64,000 bases of DNA from Jeotgalibacillus proteolyticus (GTDB taxonomy: Bacteria; Bacillota; Bacilli; Bacillales; Jeotgalibacillaceae). Position numbers and translations under genes: made by a program. The stretch lies in the NCBI RefSeq assembly GCF_002926065.1, contig NZ_PREZ01000002.1:124001-188000 (forward strand). Reading direction: 5' to 3'. Under the pieces are notes generated by a model that was given only the letters and a program-made list of their open reading frames with translations, ran no database searches and had not been told where the DNA came from. Below are positions 54,774-63,017 of the stretch, one piece after another. Numbering within the stretch: position 1 is the first letter of the stretch; each line of letters opens with the position of its first letter.

Positions 54774-56447
54774 TTATCTGAATTCATCCGGGAAAATAGT
54801 TAAGTCAATGCCAAACACAACAGGCAGCAGTAAATAGACAGCTGCAGTTATTAATAAGACACAGAAAATATTAACCCAAAATCCGTTTTTAACCATTTCA
54901 ATAATCTTTAGTTTTCCTGTTGCAAATATAATGGCATTTGGCGGTGTTCCAACCGGCAGCATGAATGCACAGTTGGCAGCCATTGCGGCTGGAACCATCA
55001 GTGCGTATGGGTGAACATTAATCGCCAGAGCAAGTGATGCAAGAACAGGCAAAATCATCGTAGCTGTAGCTGTATTTGAAGTGATTTCTGTTAAGAAAAG
55101 GACAAGTGCTGCGGTTATTAAAATCATCAGGATAAAATTGACGCCTTCAAGAATGGTGAGCTGCTCGCCAATCCAGGTAGCAAGACCGGTTTCCCTAAAT
55201 CCTGCAGCAATCGCAAGACCTCCTCCAAATAACAGAAGAATGCCCCAAGGAATGTCTTTTGCAACCGTCCAGTCCAAAATTCTGCCGATTTTTTTCTTAG
55301 ATGGAATTAAAAATAGAATTACACCGGCGGTAATAGCAATCATCGTATCGTTAATACCCGGAATGACAAAAAAGTTTTCATTTTCCCATAGGAAAGTTCT
55401 CGTAATCCACATAAATGCAGCAAATACAAATACACAAAGGACTGCAACCTCTTCATAGGAAATGACTCCAAGCTTTCTCTTCTCGCTTTGAATAAGCTCT
55501 TTTCCTCCAGGCAGCTGCTTCAGCTTAATCGGGTGGGCAATTTTTGTTAAATAAAGCCAGGTGGATAGAAGCAGCACCACGACAACCGGGGCTGCATACA
55601 AAAGCCACATGGCAAATGAAATCTGAATGCCGTAAAGCTCATTCACAATACCTGCCAGCAATAGATTCGGCGGAGTCCCGATTAATGTCCCAAGACCGCC
55701 AATCGTACCTGCATACCCTACACTGAATAATAAAGCCTTTGAGAATTTTTCTTCCTCCAATGAATAATCCTTGGGTGAATTTTTAAGACTTTGAGAGACC
55801 TGATACGTAATGGCTGTTGCAATCGGCACCATCATCATAACGGCAGCTGTATTGGACACCCACATAGATAAAAAGCCCGTTGCAATCATAAAGCCTAAAA
55901 TAATATTGTTGGTCGATGTTCCGACTACAGAAATGATATTTAAAGCAATCCTTTTATGCAGACCCCATCTTTCCATTGCGAGCGCGATCATGAATCCCCC
56001 AAGAAAGAGAAATACAATCGGGTCGCCGTAGCTTGAGGTAACCGTTGAACCGTCAAGAGCGCCGGTCAGCGGCAGCAGGATAATCGGGAGCAGTGACGCT
56101 GCAGGAATTGGAATCGCTTCTGTAATCCACCAGGTTGCAACCCACAGCGTGGTAGCCAGTACCATTTGGCCTTCCCTGCTTAAGGTCTCAGGAGTAAAAA
56201 GTAGAATCGTTAATAAGAATAATAGCGGTCCAAGGATTAACCCTGTAAGCTGTGCCCGACTATAGCTTTGTGTGTTTTCAGGCTTGTTTCCATTGGATGA
56301 GGCAGGGCTTTCAGAAGGTGATTCCTGCGTTTGTGCTTGCTTTGTACCCGGATCATGTACATCCGTCTTTGAAAAAAATAATAGATTTTTTGTTTTTCGA
56401 TGTGACCGCCATAGAGCGTCCACCATTGTTTGATACGTCATTCCCAT
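54774..56447 (-). CDS. SLC13/DASS family dicarboxylate transporter
   Basis: A 557-residue divalent anion:sodium symporter. A hydrophilic N-terminal tail (about 1-65) precedes some 11-12 membrane helices. Both substrate/sodium-binding Ser-Asn-Thr motifs are present: SNTAAVMMM (first half) and SNTATATM (second half). With the adjacent tartrate/D-malate dehydrogenase it probably imports a C4 dicarboxylate. A cre-like site 16 bases before the ATG and a palindrome over the -35 suggest CcpA and GntR control. The start follows AAAGGGGGG. Confidence 0.9.
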   Translation of the reverse strand: MGMTYQTMVDALWRSHRKTKNLLFFSKTDVHDPGTKQAQTQESPSESPASSNGNKPENTQSYSRAQLTGLILGPLLFLLTILLFTPETLSREGQMVLATTLWVATWWITEAIPIPAASLLPIILLPLTGALDGSTVTSSYGDPIVFLFLGGFMIALAMERWGLHKRIALNIISVVGTSTNNIILGFMIATGFLSMWVSNTAAVMMMVPIATAITYQVSQSLKNSPKDYSLEEEKFSKALLFSVGYAGTIGGLGTLIGTPPNLLLAGIVNELYGIQISFAMWLLYAAPVVVVLLLSTWLYLTKIAHPIKLKQLPGGKELIQSEKRKLGVISYEEVAVLCVFVFAAFMWITRTFLWENENFFVIPGINDTMIAITAGVILFLIPSKKKIGRILDWTVAKDIPWGILLLFGGGLAIAAGFRETGLATWIGEQLTILEGVNFILMILITAALVLFLTEITSNTATATMILPVLASLALAINVHPYALMVPAAMAANCAFMLPVGTPPNAIIFATGKLKIIEMVKNGFWVNIFCVLLITAAVYLLLPVVFGIDLTIFPDEFR

Positions 56448-56462
56448 TTCCCCCCTTTAAAT

Positions 56463-56476
56463 TTAAAACGCTTACA
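56463..56476 (-). promoter_or_regulatory. cre (CcpA) site before the dicarboxylate transporter gene
   Basis: Minus strand TGTAAGCGTTTTAA matches 13 of 14 positions of TGWAAnCGnTnWCA. It lies between the predicted -10 and the start codon, a road-block position. Confidence 0.7.
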
Positions 56477-56494
56477 TTTATAATAGGTTTATAA

Positions 56495-56511
56495 CTGTCG
56501 ACTGTCGACAG
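56495..56511. promoter_or_regulatory. 17-bp perfect palindrome, likely operator of the GntR regulator
   Basis: CTGTCGACTGTCGACAG is a perfect 8-1-8 palindrome in the divergent gap between the transporter and GntR genes. It covers a predicted transporter -35 (TCGACA, 17 bases, TATTAT on the minus strand). An FCD-type regulator binding its own region here is the simplest reading. Confidence 0.65.
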
Positions 56512-56641
56512 CTACTCTTTATAGAATACAAACCTTACAACTCTACGTCAATCATTAATTCAACATTTCGACAATTTAACGATTAAAAATCACTAGATTA
56601 TTTATCTTAGAATTTTTTGTCCATAGAGAGGGGAACCATGC

Positions 56642-57304
56642 ATGAGCCTGCCCATTGAGAAACGAAAATCTATTCATTATCAGCTATATCAAATAATAAA
56701 AGAACGTATAATTAGAGGGACGTATAATCCCGGTGAAAGATTATATGAAGCCAAGCTTGCAAGAGAGCTTAATATAAGCAGGAGCCCTGTCAGAGAAGCG
56801 CTGCGTCTGCTTGAAAATGAAGGACTTTTGATTCAGGACGAACAATCCCGGATTTTTGTCTATGAGCCATCTTCTGTCGATGTAGAACATATTTATCAAT
56901 GCAGGCAGGTCCTTGAATCCTTAGCAGCTTCACTTGCCGCTGAAAATGCTTCAGATAAGGAATTAAACGAAATTCTTGATACAGCTCTTCATTCACAAAT
57001 GACCGTCGATGAAGATTGTGAGGAAAATAAATATAAGCTTATTGAATTAAACAGCCATTATCATGACCTAATTATCCAGTACAGTAAAAATCCCAGACTT
57101 AAAAAACAGGTAAACAGCTTGAGGACCCTTACCTTTTTTTACAGAAGATTAAATGTGGATGACCCCAGAAGAAGAAAACAGATCGTTGAACAGCATATTG
57201 AGATCGCCCATGCTATAGCTGCGAGGGATAAAGATAAAGCAGCTTCTCTTATGAATGCACATATCCGTACTGATATGGAGTTTTTAATCGGTTTTCTGAA
57301 ATAA
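56642..57304 (+). CDS. GntR-family transcriptional regulator with FCD ligand domain
   Basis: A 220-residue FadR-subfamily regulator. The N-terminal winged helix (about 1-75) has PGERLYEAKLARELNISRSPVREALRLLENEGLL. The all-helical FCD domain (about 85-215) contains the usual acidic and His metal/ligand residues (LNSHYHDLI, VEQHIEIAHAI). FCD regulators usually sense organic acids, in line with the divergent transporter and dehydrogenase. The start follows GAGGGG by eight bases. Confidence 0.88.
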   Translation: MSLPIEKRKSIHYQLYQIIKERIIRGTYNPGERLYEAKLARELNISRSPVREALRLLENEGLLIQDEQSRIFVYEPSSVDVEHIYQCRQVLESLAASLAAENASDKELNEILDTALHSQMTVDEDCEENKYKLIELNSHYHDLIIQYSKNPRLKKQVNSLRTLTFFYRRLNVDDPRRRKQIVEQHIEIAHAIAARDKDKAASLMNAHIRTDMEFLIGFLK

Positions 57305-57305
57305 C

Positions 57306-57331
57306 AAAAAAGATCCCCAGGGATCTTTTTT
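57306..57331. terminator. Bidirectional terminator between the GntR gene and yqjA
   Basis: Stem AAAAAGATCCC / GGGATCTTTTT with a very short loop. Confidence 0.88.
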
Positions 57332-57350
57332 ATTATCAATAACCACCTAT

Positions 57351-58325
57351 TTATGATTCAGCCAACTCATTTTTTTGAGGTAGTCCCCTAAAGGATTGCT
57401 TAAGCTGAAGGTACTCTTCCATTTCGCGAATAAATTGATAAAGCGCTGCCCTCGTTTCAAATTCTTCCCTATTTTTGGGCATTTCCATTTCTTCGAATAT
57501 CAGTTTCATTTCATACAGTTTTTTTATATAAAGAATGGCTGTATTCCCCGGGTGGATATTTTCACTAAGGTCCTCTACAAAGGATGCAATCATTTTTCGC
57601 TGCTCCACTGAAGAAGATAAAGAAGAAATAAGCGGCAGCATGCGTTCAATCAATTCGAACTGTTTTTGTCTCATAGTGAAATAAAGGTAATAAAGGTTTT
57701 CATTTCGTAAAAAATGATTTTCGACATCCTGGAACGCAAGGGTTTTTGCTTCTTTTATCAGATCATGTGTTTCTGTAATTTCTTTACCGTCCCAGCTGCT
57801 GTTTTCATCATGAAGATACGCAGCAATTTGAACAAAAATCGTATGAAAGTTTTCCTCGATTTTTTCCTGAAAACGTAAAAGTTTCGTTTCTACACTTGGC
57901 ATATAAAGATTCATAATGAGCGCAATCCCAACACCGATTACAAGGAGCAGCAGCTCGTTTAGAAGTGTACCGGCAGTTACATGCCCGTCCATAAAAATGT
58001 GAAGAATAATGACACTGCTTGTCACGATTCCTTCTTTAACATTCAGCCTTACTGTTGCCGGGATAAAAAACAAAAGCATAATCCCAATCACAATAGGATG
58101 ATAGCCGAGCAGTTCAAAGAAGAATGCTGAAAATGCCATAGCTAGAACACAGGCTGCAAAACGGCTCCACGAGGCATGTACTGATTTTCTTTTTGTGTTT
58201 TGTATACATAATATTGTTATGATCCCCGCAGAAGCGAAATTATCAAGCCCGATCGATTGAGCAATCATAATAGCAATAGCCGTTCCAATGGCAGTTTTTA
58301 GTGTGCGGTATCCAATTCGAAACAT
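57351..58325 (-). CDS. yqjA: YqjA, aromatic-acid-exporter-like membrane protein
   Basis: A 324-residue protein. The N-terminal half (about 1-145) has four to six membrane helices of the ArAE/FUSC type and starts MFRIGYRTLKTAIGTAIAI. The C-terminal half is a cytoplasmic helical domain with conserved HPGNTAILYIKKL. It resembles YqjA of B. subtilis, for which no transport substrate is known. Confidence 0.85.
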   Translation of the reverse strand: MFRIGYRTLKTAIGTAIAIMIAQSIGLDNFASAGIITILCIQNTKRKSVHASWSRFAACVLAMAFSAFFFELLGYHPIVIGIMLLFFIPATVRLNVKEGIVTSSVIILHIFMDGHVTAGTLLNELLLLVIGVGIALIMNLYMPSVETKLLRFQEKIEENFHTIFVQIAAYLHDENSSWDGKEITETHDLIKEAKTLAFQDVENHFLRNENLYYLYFTMRQKQFELIERMLPLISSLSSSVEQRKMIASFVEDLSENIHPGNTAILYIKKLYEMKLIFEEMEMPKNREEFETRAALYQFIREMEEYLQLKQSFRGLPQKNELAES

Positions 58326-58394
58326 AGCGTAATTCCCTTCAGCGTTCTTTATATTTGTTCAATGCCCTTAATCTTTCTTTGAAGGATACCCTGT

Positions 58395-59129
58395 TTAAAG
58401 CACTTTTTGCAAGAATTCTTTCGCCCGCTTACTTCCGGGCGCTGCAAAAAAAGAAGTCGGCTCCCCTTCTTCCACAAGCCTGCCCTCATCCATGAAGATC
58501 ACCCTGTCGGCTACCTCTCGTGCAAAACCCATCTCATGCGTAACAATGACCATCGTCATTCCTGTTTTTGCAAGATCCTTCATAACATCAAGCACTTCTT
58601 TAACCATTTCAGGATCAAGAGCGGAGGTTGGCTCGTCAAATAGCATGACCGAGGGCTTCATTCCCAGAGCTCTTGCAATCGCGACACGCTGCTTTTGCCC
58701 GCCGGACAAACGGTTTGGGTATTCATGTGCTTTATCCCCCAGGCCAACTTTAGCTAAAAGTTCCGTGCCGTAGTCCCTCGCTGCTTTTTTATCCATATTT
58801 CTGACTTTTTTGGGTGCATAGATTACATTTTCAAGTGCAGTCATATGGGGAAATAAATGAAAATGCTGAAACACCATTCCCACTTCCGAGCGTAGCTTTA
58901 AGGGGTTAAATCTTGGGGCTGTAATATCTTCACCGTTAATGGTGATTTTCCCTGAGGTAGGGGTCTCAAGCAGGTTTAAGCATCTTAAAAAGGTGGACTT
59001 GCCTGAGCCGGATGGACCAATGACCACCACAACCTCTCCTTCTGCTACTTCTGCTGTTATTTCCTTCAGCACCTGTACCTCTTTAAACGATTTATATAAG
59101 TCTTTTACTACGATCAATTTCTTTTCCAC
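58395..59129 (-). CDS. artR: Orphan polar amino-acid ABC transporter ATPase (ArtR-like)
   Basis: A 244-residue ABC ATPase of the polar amino acid uptake family. Walker A is GPSGSGKST, the Q-loop FQHFHLFPH, the signature [15 protein letters not shown], Walker [15 protein letters not shown] and the switch His in VTHEMGFA. It corresponds by position to artR (yqiZ) of B. subtilis, but no permease or binding-protein gene is adjacent: upstream is brxB behind a terminator, downstream is yqjA. Confidence 0.85.
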   Translation of the reverse strand: MEKKLIVVKDLYKSFKEVQVLKEITAEVAEGEVVVVIGPSGSGKSTFLRCLNLLETPTSGKITINGEDITAPRFNPLKLRSEVGMVFQHFHLFPHMTALENVIYAPKKVRNMDKKAARDYGTELLAKVGLGDKAHEYPNRLSGGQKQRVAIARALGMKPSVMLFDEPTSALDPEMVKEVLDVMKDLAKTGMTMVIVTHEMGFAREVADRVIFMDEGRLVEEGEPTSFFAAPGSKRAKEFLQKVL

Positions 59130-59174
59130 CCTCCCGTTTCACTATCCGATCCAATTTGTATCACTATTCAAAAG

Positions 59175-59204
59175 AAAAAACGTATGCTGCTGCATACGTT
59201 TTTT
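59175..59204 (-). terminator. Terminator after brxB
   Basis: Perfect 13-pair stem AAAAAACGTATGC / GCATACGTTTTTT with a TGCT loop; it separates brxB from the ArtR-like gene. Confidence 0.9.
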
Positions 59205-59211
59205 GATCAGC

Positions 59212-59649
59212 TTAAACCTCTTCACAGTGAACTTCAAATAGTCCCTGCAAATTAGTAATGACAGACATTGGATCATGTCCTTCAATTTCATGACGTTCCA
59301 CCATGGATAGGATTTTTCCATCTTTTAAAAGCGCGAATGAAGGCGACGAAGGTGGATAACCTTCGAAATAGCTTCGTGCTTTAGCTGTTGCTTCTTTATC
59401 CTGTCCGGCAAATACAGTTACAAGACGGTCAGGTCTTTTATCGTAATGAATGGAGTGTGCTGCTGCAGGACGGGCAATTCCTCCGGCACAGCCGCAAACA
59501 GAATTAACCATCACAAGTGTTGTTCCTTTTGCTTCAATCGCAGCCTCTACTTCTTCCGGCGTTTTCAGCTGCTCGTAGCCTGCTGCTTCAATCTCTTCAC
59601 GCGCTTGACGTACAACATCGTTCATAAAAATATTAAAATCCATACTCAT
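59212..59649 (-). CDS. brxB: Bacilliredoxin BrxB (YqiW)
   Basis: A 145-residue thioredoxin-fold DUF1094 protein. The bacilliredoxin CGC motif is Cys52-Gly-Cys54 in [10 protein letters not shown]. It removes bacillithiol from mixed disulfides on proteins after oxidative stress. ATG 59649 follows AAAGGAGAG; a longer frame upstream has no ribosome site. Confidence 0.94.
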   Translation of the reverse strand: MSMDFNIFMNDVVRQAREEIEAAGYEQLKTPEEVEAAIEAKGTTLVMVNSVCGCAGGIARPAAAHSIHYDKRPDRLVTVFAGQDKEATAKARSYFEGYPPSSPSFALLKDGKILSMVERHEIEGHDPMSVITNLQGLFEVHCEEV

Positions 59650-59712
59650 TAGCCGTCTCTCCTTTAGATGGTTATCTGCTTTTATAATAGTAGATATCAG
59701 CTGGTGAATCAA

Positions 59713-59844
59713 CTAATTGAAACTTTTTTAAAAACAATGGTTTAGCTCTTGATTAAATGGGTAGAATAATAAAGAATCTAGCTTTAACCCCAAAACTCCC
59801 TAGATGATTGGATGGTTTCCTAACGGAAGCCATCCCCTTTTTTT
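59713..59844 (+). ncRNA. Candidate plus-strand small RNA between brxB and meaB
   Basis: The brxB-meaB gap contains an intrinsic terminator that points to the plus strand, although both neighbours are on the minus strand. Upstream of it lies a stem ATCTAG / CTAGAT (59776-59781, 59800-59805) with an 18-base loop rich in CCCC and CTCC, of the kind small RNAs use against ribosome binding sites. TAGAAT (59762-59767) is a possible -10, but no good -35 is present. The 5' end is thus open. Confidence 0.35.
59810..59844 (+). terminator. Plus-strand terminator overlapping the meaB stop
   Basis: An 11-pair stem with one U-G pair (GGATGGTTTCC / GGAAGCCATCC), loop TAAC, followed by CC and seven T on the plus strand. 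On the minus strand the stem is not followed by U residues, so it does not suit meaB. Confidence 0.75.
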
Positions 59845-60868
59845 ATGAAAACAATTTAGCCGCCGCTTCTGTCGGCAATAGTTTACCCCTAAGCACTTCT
59901 TCTTTTAATATAGCCAGCTGATCTTTTCTTCCTTCTTTTTGTATAAATTCTTCATATAATCGATCCATAATCATTTGCTCCATCCAGTCCAGCGCCTGGG
60001 ATGACCGCCTGTTTTCAAAAGCACCGCTTTCCTTTGTTTCTTTTACAAAACGATTAATAACATTCCAAACTTCTTCAATTCCTTCTCCGGTAAAGGCTGA
60101 AGCAGCATAAGCAGAAGGGTTCCATCCCGGAGTGGCAGGCTTTAAATAATGTAAAAGCCCGCGATAATCCCCTCTCGCAGTAAGAGCTTTGTCCCTGTTA
60201 TCACCGTCTGCCTTATTAATAACAATCGCATCTACAAGCTCAAGGATGCCCCTTTTCATGCCTTGAAGATCGTCTCCACCTCCGGTTAAAGCTAGAAGTA
60301 AAAAGAAGTCGACCATTCCCCTAACCATGCCTTCGCTTTGTCCGACTCCTACGGTTTCTACTATTATCACATCATAGCCAGCCGCTTCACAAAGTAATAT
60401 CGTTTCTCTGGTCATTCGATGAACGCCGCCGAGCGTCCCGGCAGCAGGTGAAGGCCTGACAAAGACATCCGGGTGATGGGAAAGCTGCTCCATTCTCGTT
60501 TTATCACCAAGGATACTGCCCCCTGAGAGTGATGAGCTCGGGTCAATCGCTAAAACAGCGATTTTCATCTGCTGTTTAATCAGTAGTTTACCGAACGCTT
60601 CGATCCAGGTGCTTTTTCCTGCTCCGGGCACTCCTGTAATTCCAATTCTTATGCTGCTTCCTGTGTAGGGAAGAATGCCCTGTACGAGTTCCTGTGCTTT
60701 TTGTCGATGATGATGTGCTTTGCTTTCAACAAGCGTAATGGATTGGGCAAGAGCTTTTCTGTTGCCTTCTCTTAAAGACGACACAAGCGCCTCTATAGAA
60801 AGCTCTTCCTGCTGTTTCTTTTTAAATACCCGTTTTCCACGTTGGCCATTTTGGTTGGATTCAGACAT
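59843..60868 (-). CDS. meaB: Methylmalonyl-CoA mutase-associated GTPase MeaB
   Basis: A 341-residue G3E-family GTPase. Walker A is [12 protein letters not shown] with Lys85; [29 protein letters not shown] and the guanine motif NKADG follow. It loads and protects the B12 cofactor of methylmalonyl-CoA mutase. ATG 60868 follows GTGGAG and overlaps the mutB end by 8 bases, so both are coupled. Confidence 0.94.
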   Translation of the reverse strand: MSESNQNGQRGKRVFKKKQQEELSIEALVSSLREGNRKALAQSITLVESKAHHHRQKAQELVQGILPYTGSSIRIGITGVPGAGKSTWIEAFGKLLIKQQMKIAVLAIDPSSSLSGGSILGDKTRMEQLSHHPDVFVRPSPAAGTLGGVHRMTRETILLCEAAGYDVIIVETVGVGQSEGMVRGMVDFFLLLALTGGGDDLQGMKRGILELVDAIVINKADGDNRDKALTARGDYRGLLHYLKPATPGWNPSAYAASAFTGEGIEEVWNVINRFVKETKESGAFENRRSSQALDWMEQMIMDRLYEEFIQKEGRKDQLAILKEEVLRGKLLPTEAAAKLFS

Positions 60869-63017
60869 TTTGCTCCACTTCCTCATAGCCTAAGCGCCGG
60901 TAAATCTCTTCAATCACTTTCTCTGCAGCAACCGGAATCACTGTACCAGGTCCAAAAATCGCCGTAGCCCCATTTTCGAGAAGGAACGGATAGTCCTGTG
61001 CAGGAATCACTCCCCCGATCACGACTACAATATCGTCTCTTCCCCATTTTTTCAGTTCTTTAATTAATGCGGGCAGAAGCGTTTTATGACCGGCAGCAAG
61101 GGAGCTTACCCCGATTACATGAACATCATTTTCGACCGCCTGGGTTGCGGTTTCTTCAGGAGTTTGAAATAAAGGACCGATATCTACATCAAAGCCTAAA
61201 TCGGCAAAAGCAGTTGCAATGACCTTTGCACCGCGATCATGCCCGTCCTGGCCCATTTTGGCAATGAGAATTCTCGGGCGTCTTCCCTCTGCTTCAAGAA
61301 ATTCTCCAGTCAATTCTTTTACGCGGTCGATTTCCTCACTTTGCGCAAAAGACTGACTGTAAACACCACTGATGGACCTTATAACAGCGCGATGACGGCC
61401 GTGAACCTTTTCGATCGCATCAGAAATTTCTCCTATTGTCGCCCGCACTCTTGCTGCATTAACCGCTAGCTCGAGCAGATTGCCATCCCCTGCTTGCACC
61501 CCTTGTGTCAGTGCATCCAGTTTTTCAGTTACAAGGGATTCGTCCCGCTCCTCCCTTACCTTTTTAATTCGTTTAATCTGGTTTTTTAATACTGTTTCGT
61601 TATCAATGGACAGGATATCAATCGATTCCTCCTGCTCTAGACGAAACTTGTTAACACCTATAATAACCTCAGATCCTGAATCAATTTTGGCCTGGCGTTT
61701 TGCTGCTGCTTCTTCAATTTTCATTTTAGGGAATCCTGTCTCAATAGCCTTGGTCATCCCTCCAAGAGACTCGATTTCTTCGATATGCTTCCACGCTTTC
61801 GTCATGAGCTCACCTGTTAATGCTTCTACATAGTAAGACCCTCCCCACGGGTCAATAACAGATGTAACACCGGCTTCTTCCTGCAGGAACAGCTGGGTAT
61901 TCCTTGCGATTCGGGCAGAGAAGTCGGTAGGCAGCGCAATAGCCTCGTCAAGGGCGTTAGTATGAAGCGATTGTGTATGTCCCATGGCGGCAGCATGCGC
62001 TTCAATTAGTGTGCGCATTACATTGTTATAGGGATCCTGCTCCGTCAAAGACCAGCCCGAGGTTTGAGAATGGGTTCTCAGCGCAAGAGATTTTGGGTTT
62101 TGGGGGTTAAAATCCTTCAGTAAAACCGCCCACATACGTCGTGCCGCACGCATTTTTGCAACCTCCATAAAATAGTTCATGCCAATTCCCCAAAAGAATG
62201 ACAGGCGCGGCGCAAATTGATCAATATTAATCCCGGCTGTAAGACCGGTGCGAATATATTCCAACCCGTCTGCAAGTGTGTAGGCAAGCTCGAGGTCTGC
62301 AGGTGCTCCCGCCTCCTGCATATGATAGCCGGAAATACTGATTGAATTAAATTTTGGCATTTTAGAAGCGGTGTAGGAGAAGATATCTGCAATAATCTTC
62401 ATTGATACTTCCGGCGGATAGATATATGTGTTTCTTACCATATATTCTTTTAAAATATCATTTTGAATGGTTCCTGAAAGCTTTTCAGGGGGCACACCCT
62501 GCTCTTCTGCGGCGATAATGTAAAAGGCCATAATCGGCAGGACAGCTCCATTCATCGTCATGGAAACAGACATTTGATCAAGCGGGATCCCGTCGAATAA
62601 AATTTTCATATCTTCTACTGAATCAATTGCAACACCTGCTTTTCCAACATCTCCGGTTACGCGCGGGTGATCTGAATCATAGCCCCTGTGCGTTGCGAGA
62701 TCAAAGGCAACAGACAAACCCTTTTGCCCCATTTCCAGATTCCTTCGGTAAAAGGCATTGCTTTCTTCAGCGGTTGAAAAGCCCGCATATTGCCTTACTG
62801 TCCATGGACGGTTCACATACATACTCGGATATGGCCCACGTGTAAACGGGGGAAGCCCTGGCAAATCGTTTACATGCTTTAACGATGCAATATCTTTTTT
62901 TGAATAATATGCTTTAACAGGGATCTCTTCATTTGTTTGGGCTGGATTCCCGGCAGGCGTACGTACCTGCTTCAATGTTTTCCAGTTGAATGGATACTTA
63001 TGAAATAACGGCTTCAT
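60861..63017 (-). CDS. mutB: Methylmalonyl-CoA mutase large subunit
   Basis: A 718-residue catalytic subunit. The N-terminal TIM-barrel domain contains [18 protein letters not shown] and the conserved [19 protein letters not shown]; the C-terminal cobalamin domain has the base-off ligand His593 in [12 protein letters not shown] and the later VIGGVIP. It converts (R)-methylmalonyl-CoA to succinyl-CoA with adenosylcobalamin. The start overlaps the mutA end by 4 bases. Confidence 0.97.
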   Translation of the reverse strand: MKPLFHKYPFNWKTLKQVRTPAGNPAQTNEEIPVKAYYSKKDIASLKHVNDLPGLPPFTRGPYPSMYVNRPWTVRQYAGFSTAEESNAFYRRNLEMGQKGLSVAFDLATHRGYDSDHPRVTGDVGKAGVAIDSVEDMKILFDGIPLDQMSVSMTMNGAVLPIMAFYIIAAEEQGVPPEKLSGTIQNDILKEYMVRNTYIYPPEVSMKIIADIFSYTASKMPKFNSISISGYHMQEAGAPADLELAYTLADGLEYIRTGLTAGINIDQFAPRLSFFWGIGMNYFMEVAKMRAARRMWAVLLKDFNPQNPKSLALRTHSQTSGWSLTEQDPYNNVMRTLIEAHAAAMGHTQSLHTNALDEAIALPTDFSARIARNTQLFLQEEAGVTSVIDPWGGSYYVEALTGELMTKAWKHIEEIESLGGMTKAIETGFPKMKIEEAAAKRQAKIDSGSEVIIGVNKFRLEQEESIDILSIDNETVLKNQIKRIKKVREERDESLVTEKLDALTQGVQAGDGNLLELAVNAARVRATIGEISDAIEKVHGRHRAVIRSISGVYSQSFAQSEEIDRVKELTGEFLEAEGRRPRILIAKMGQDGHDRGAKVIATAFADLGFDVDIGPLFQTPEETATQAVENDVHVIGVSSLAAGHKTLLPALIKELKKWGRDDIVVVIGGVIPAQDYPFLLENGATAIFGPGTVIPVAAEKVIEEIYRRLGYEEVEQNV

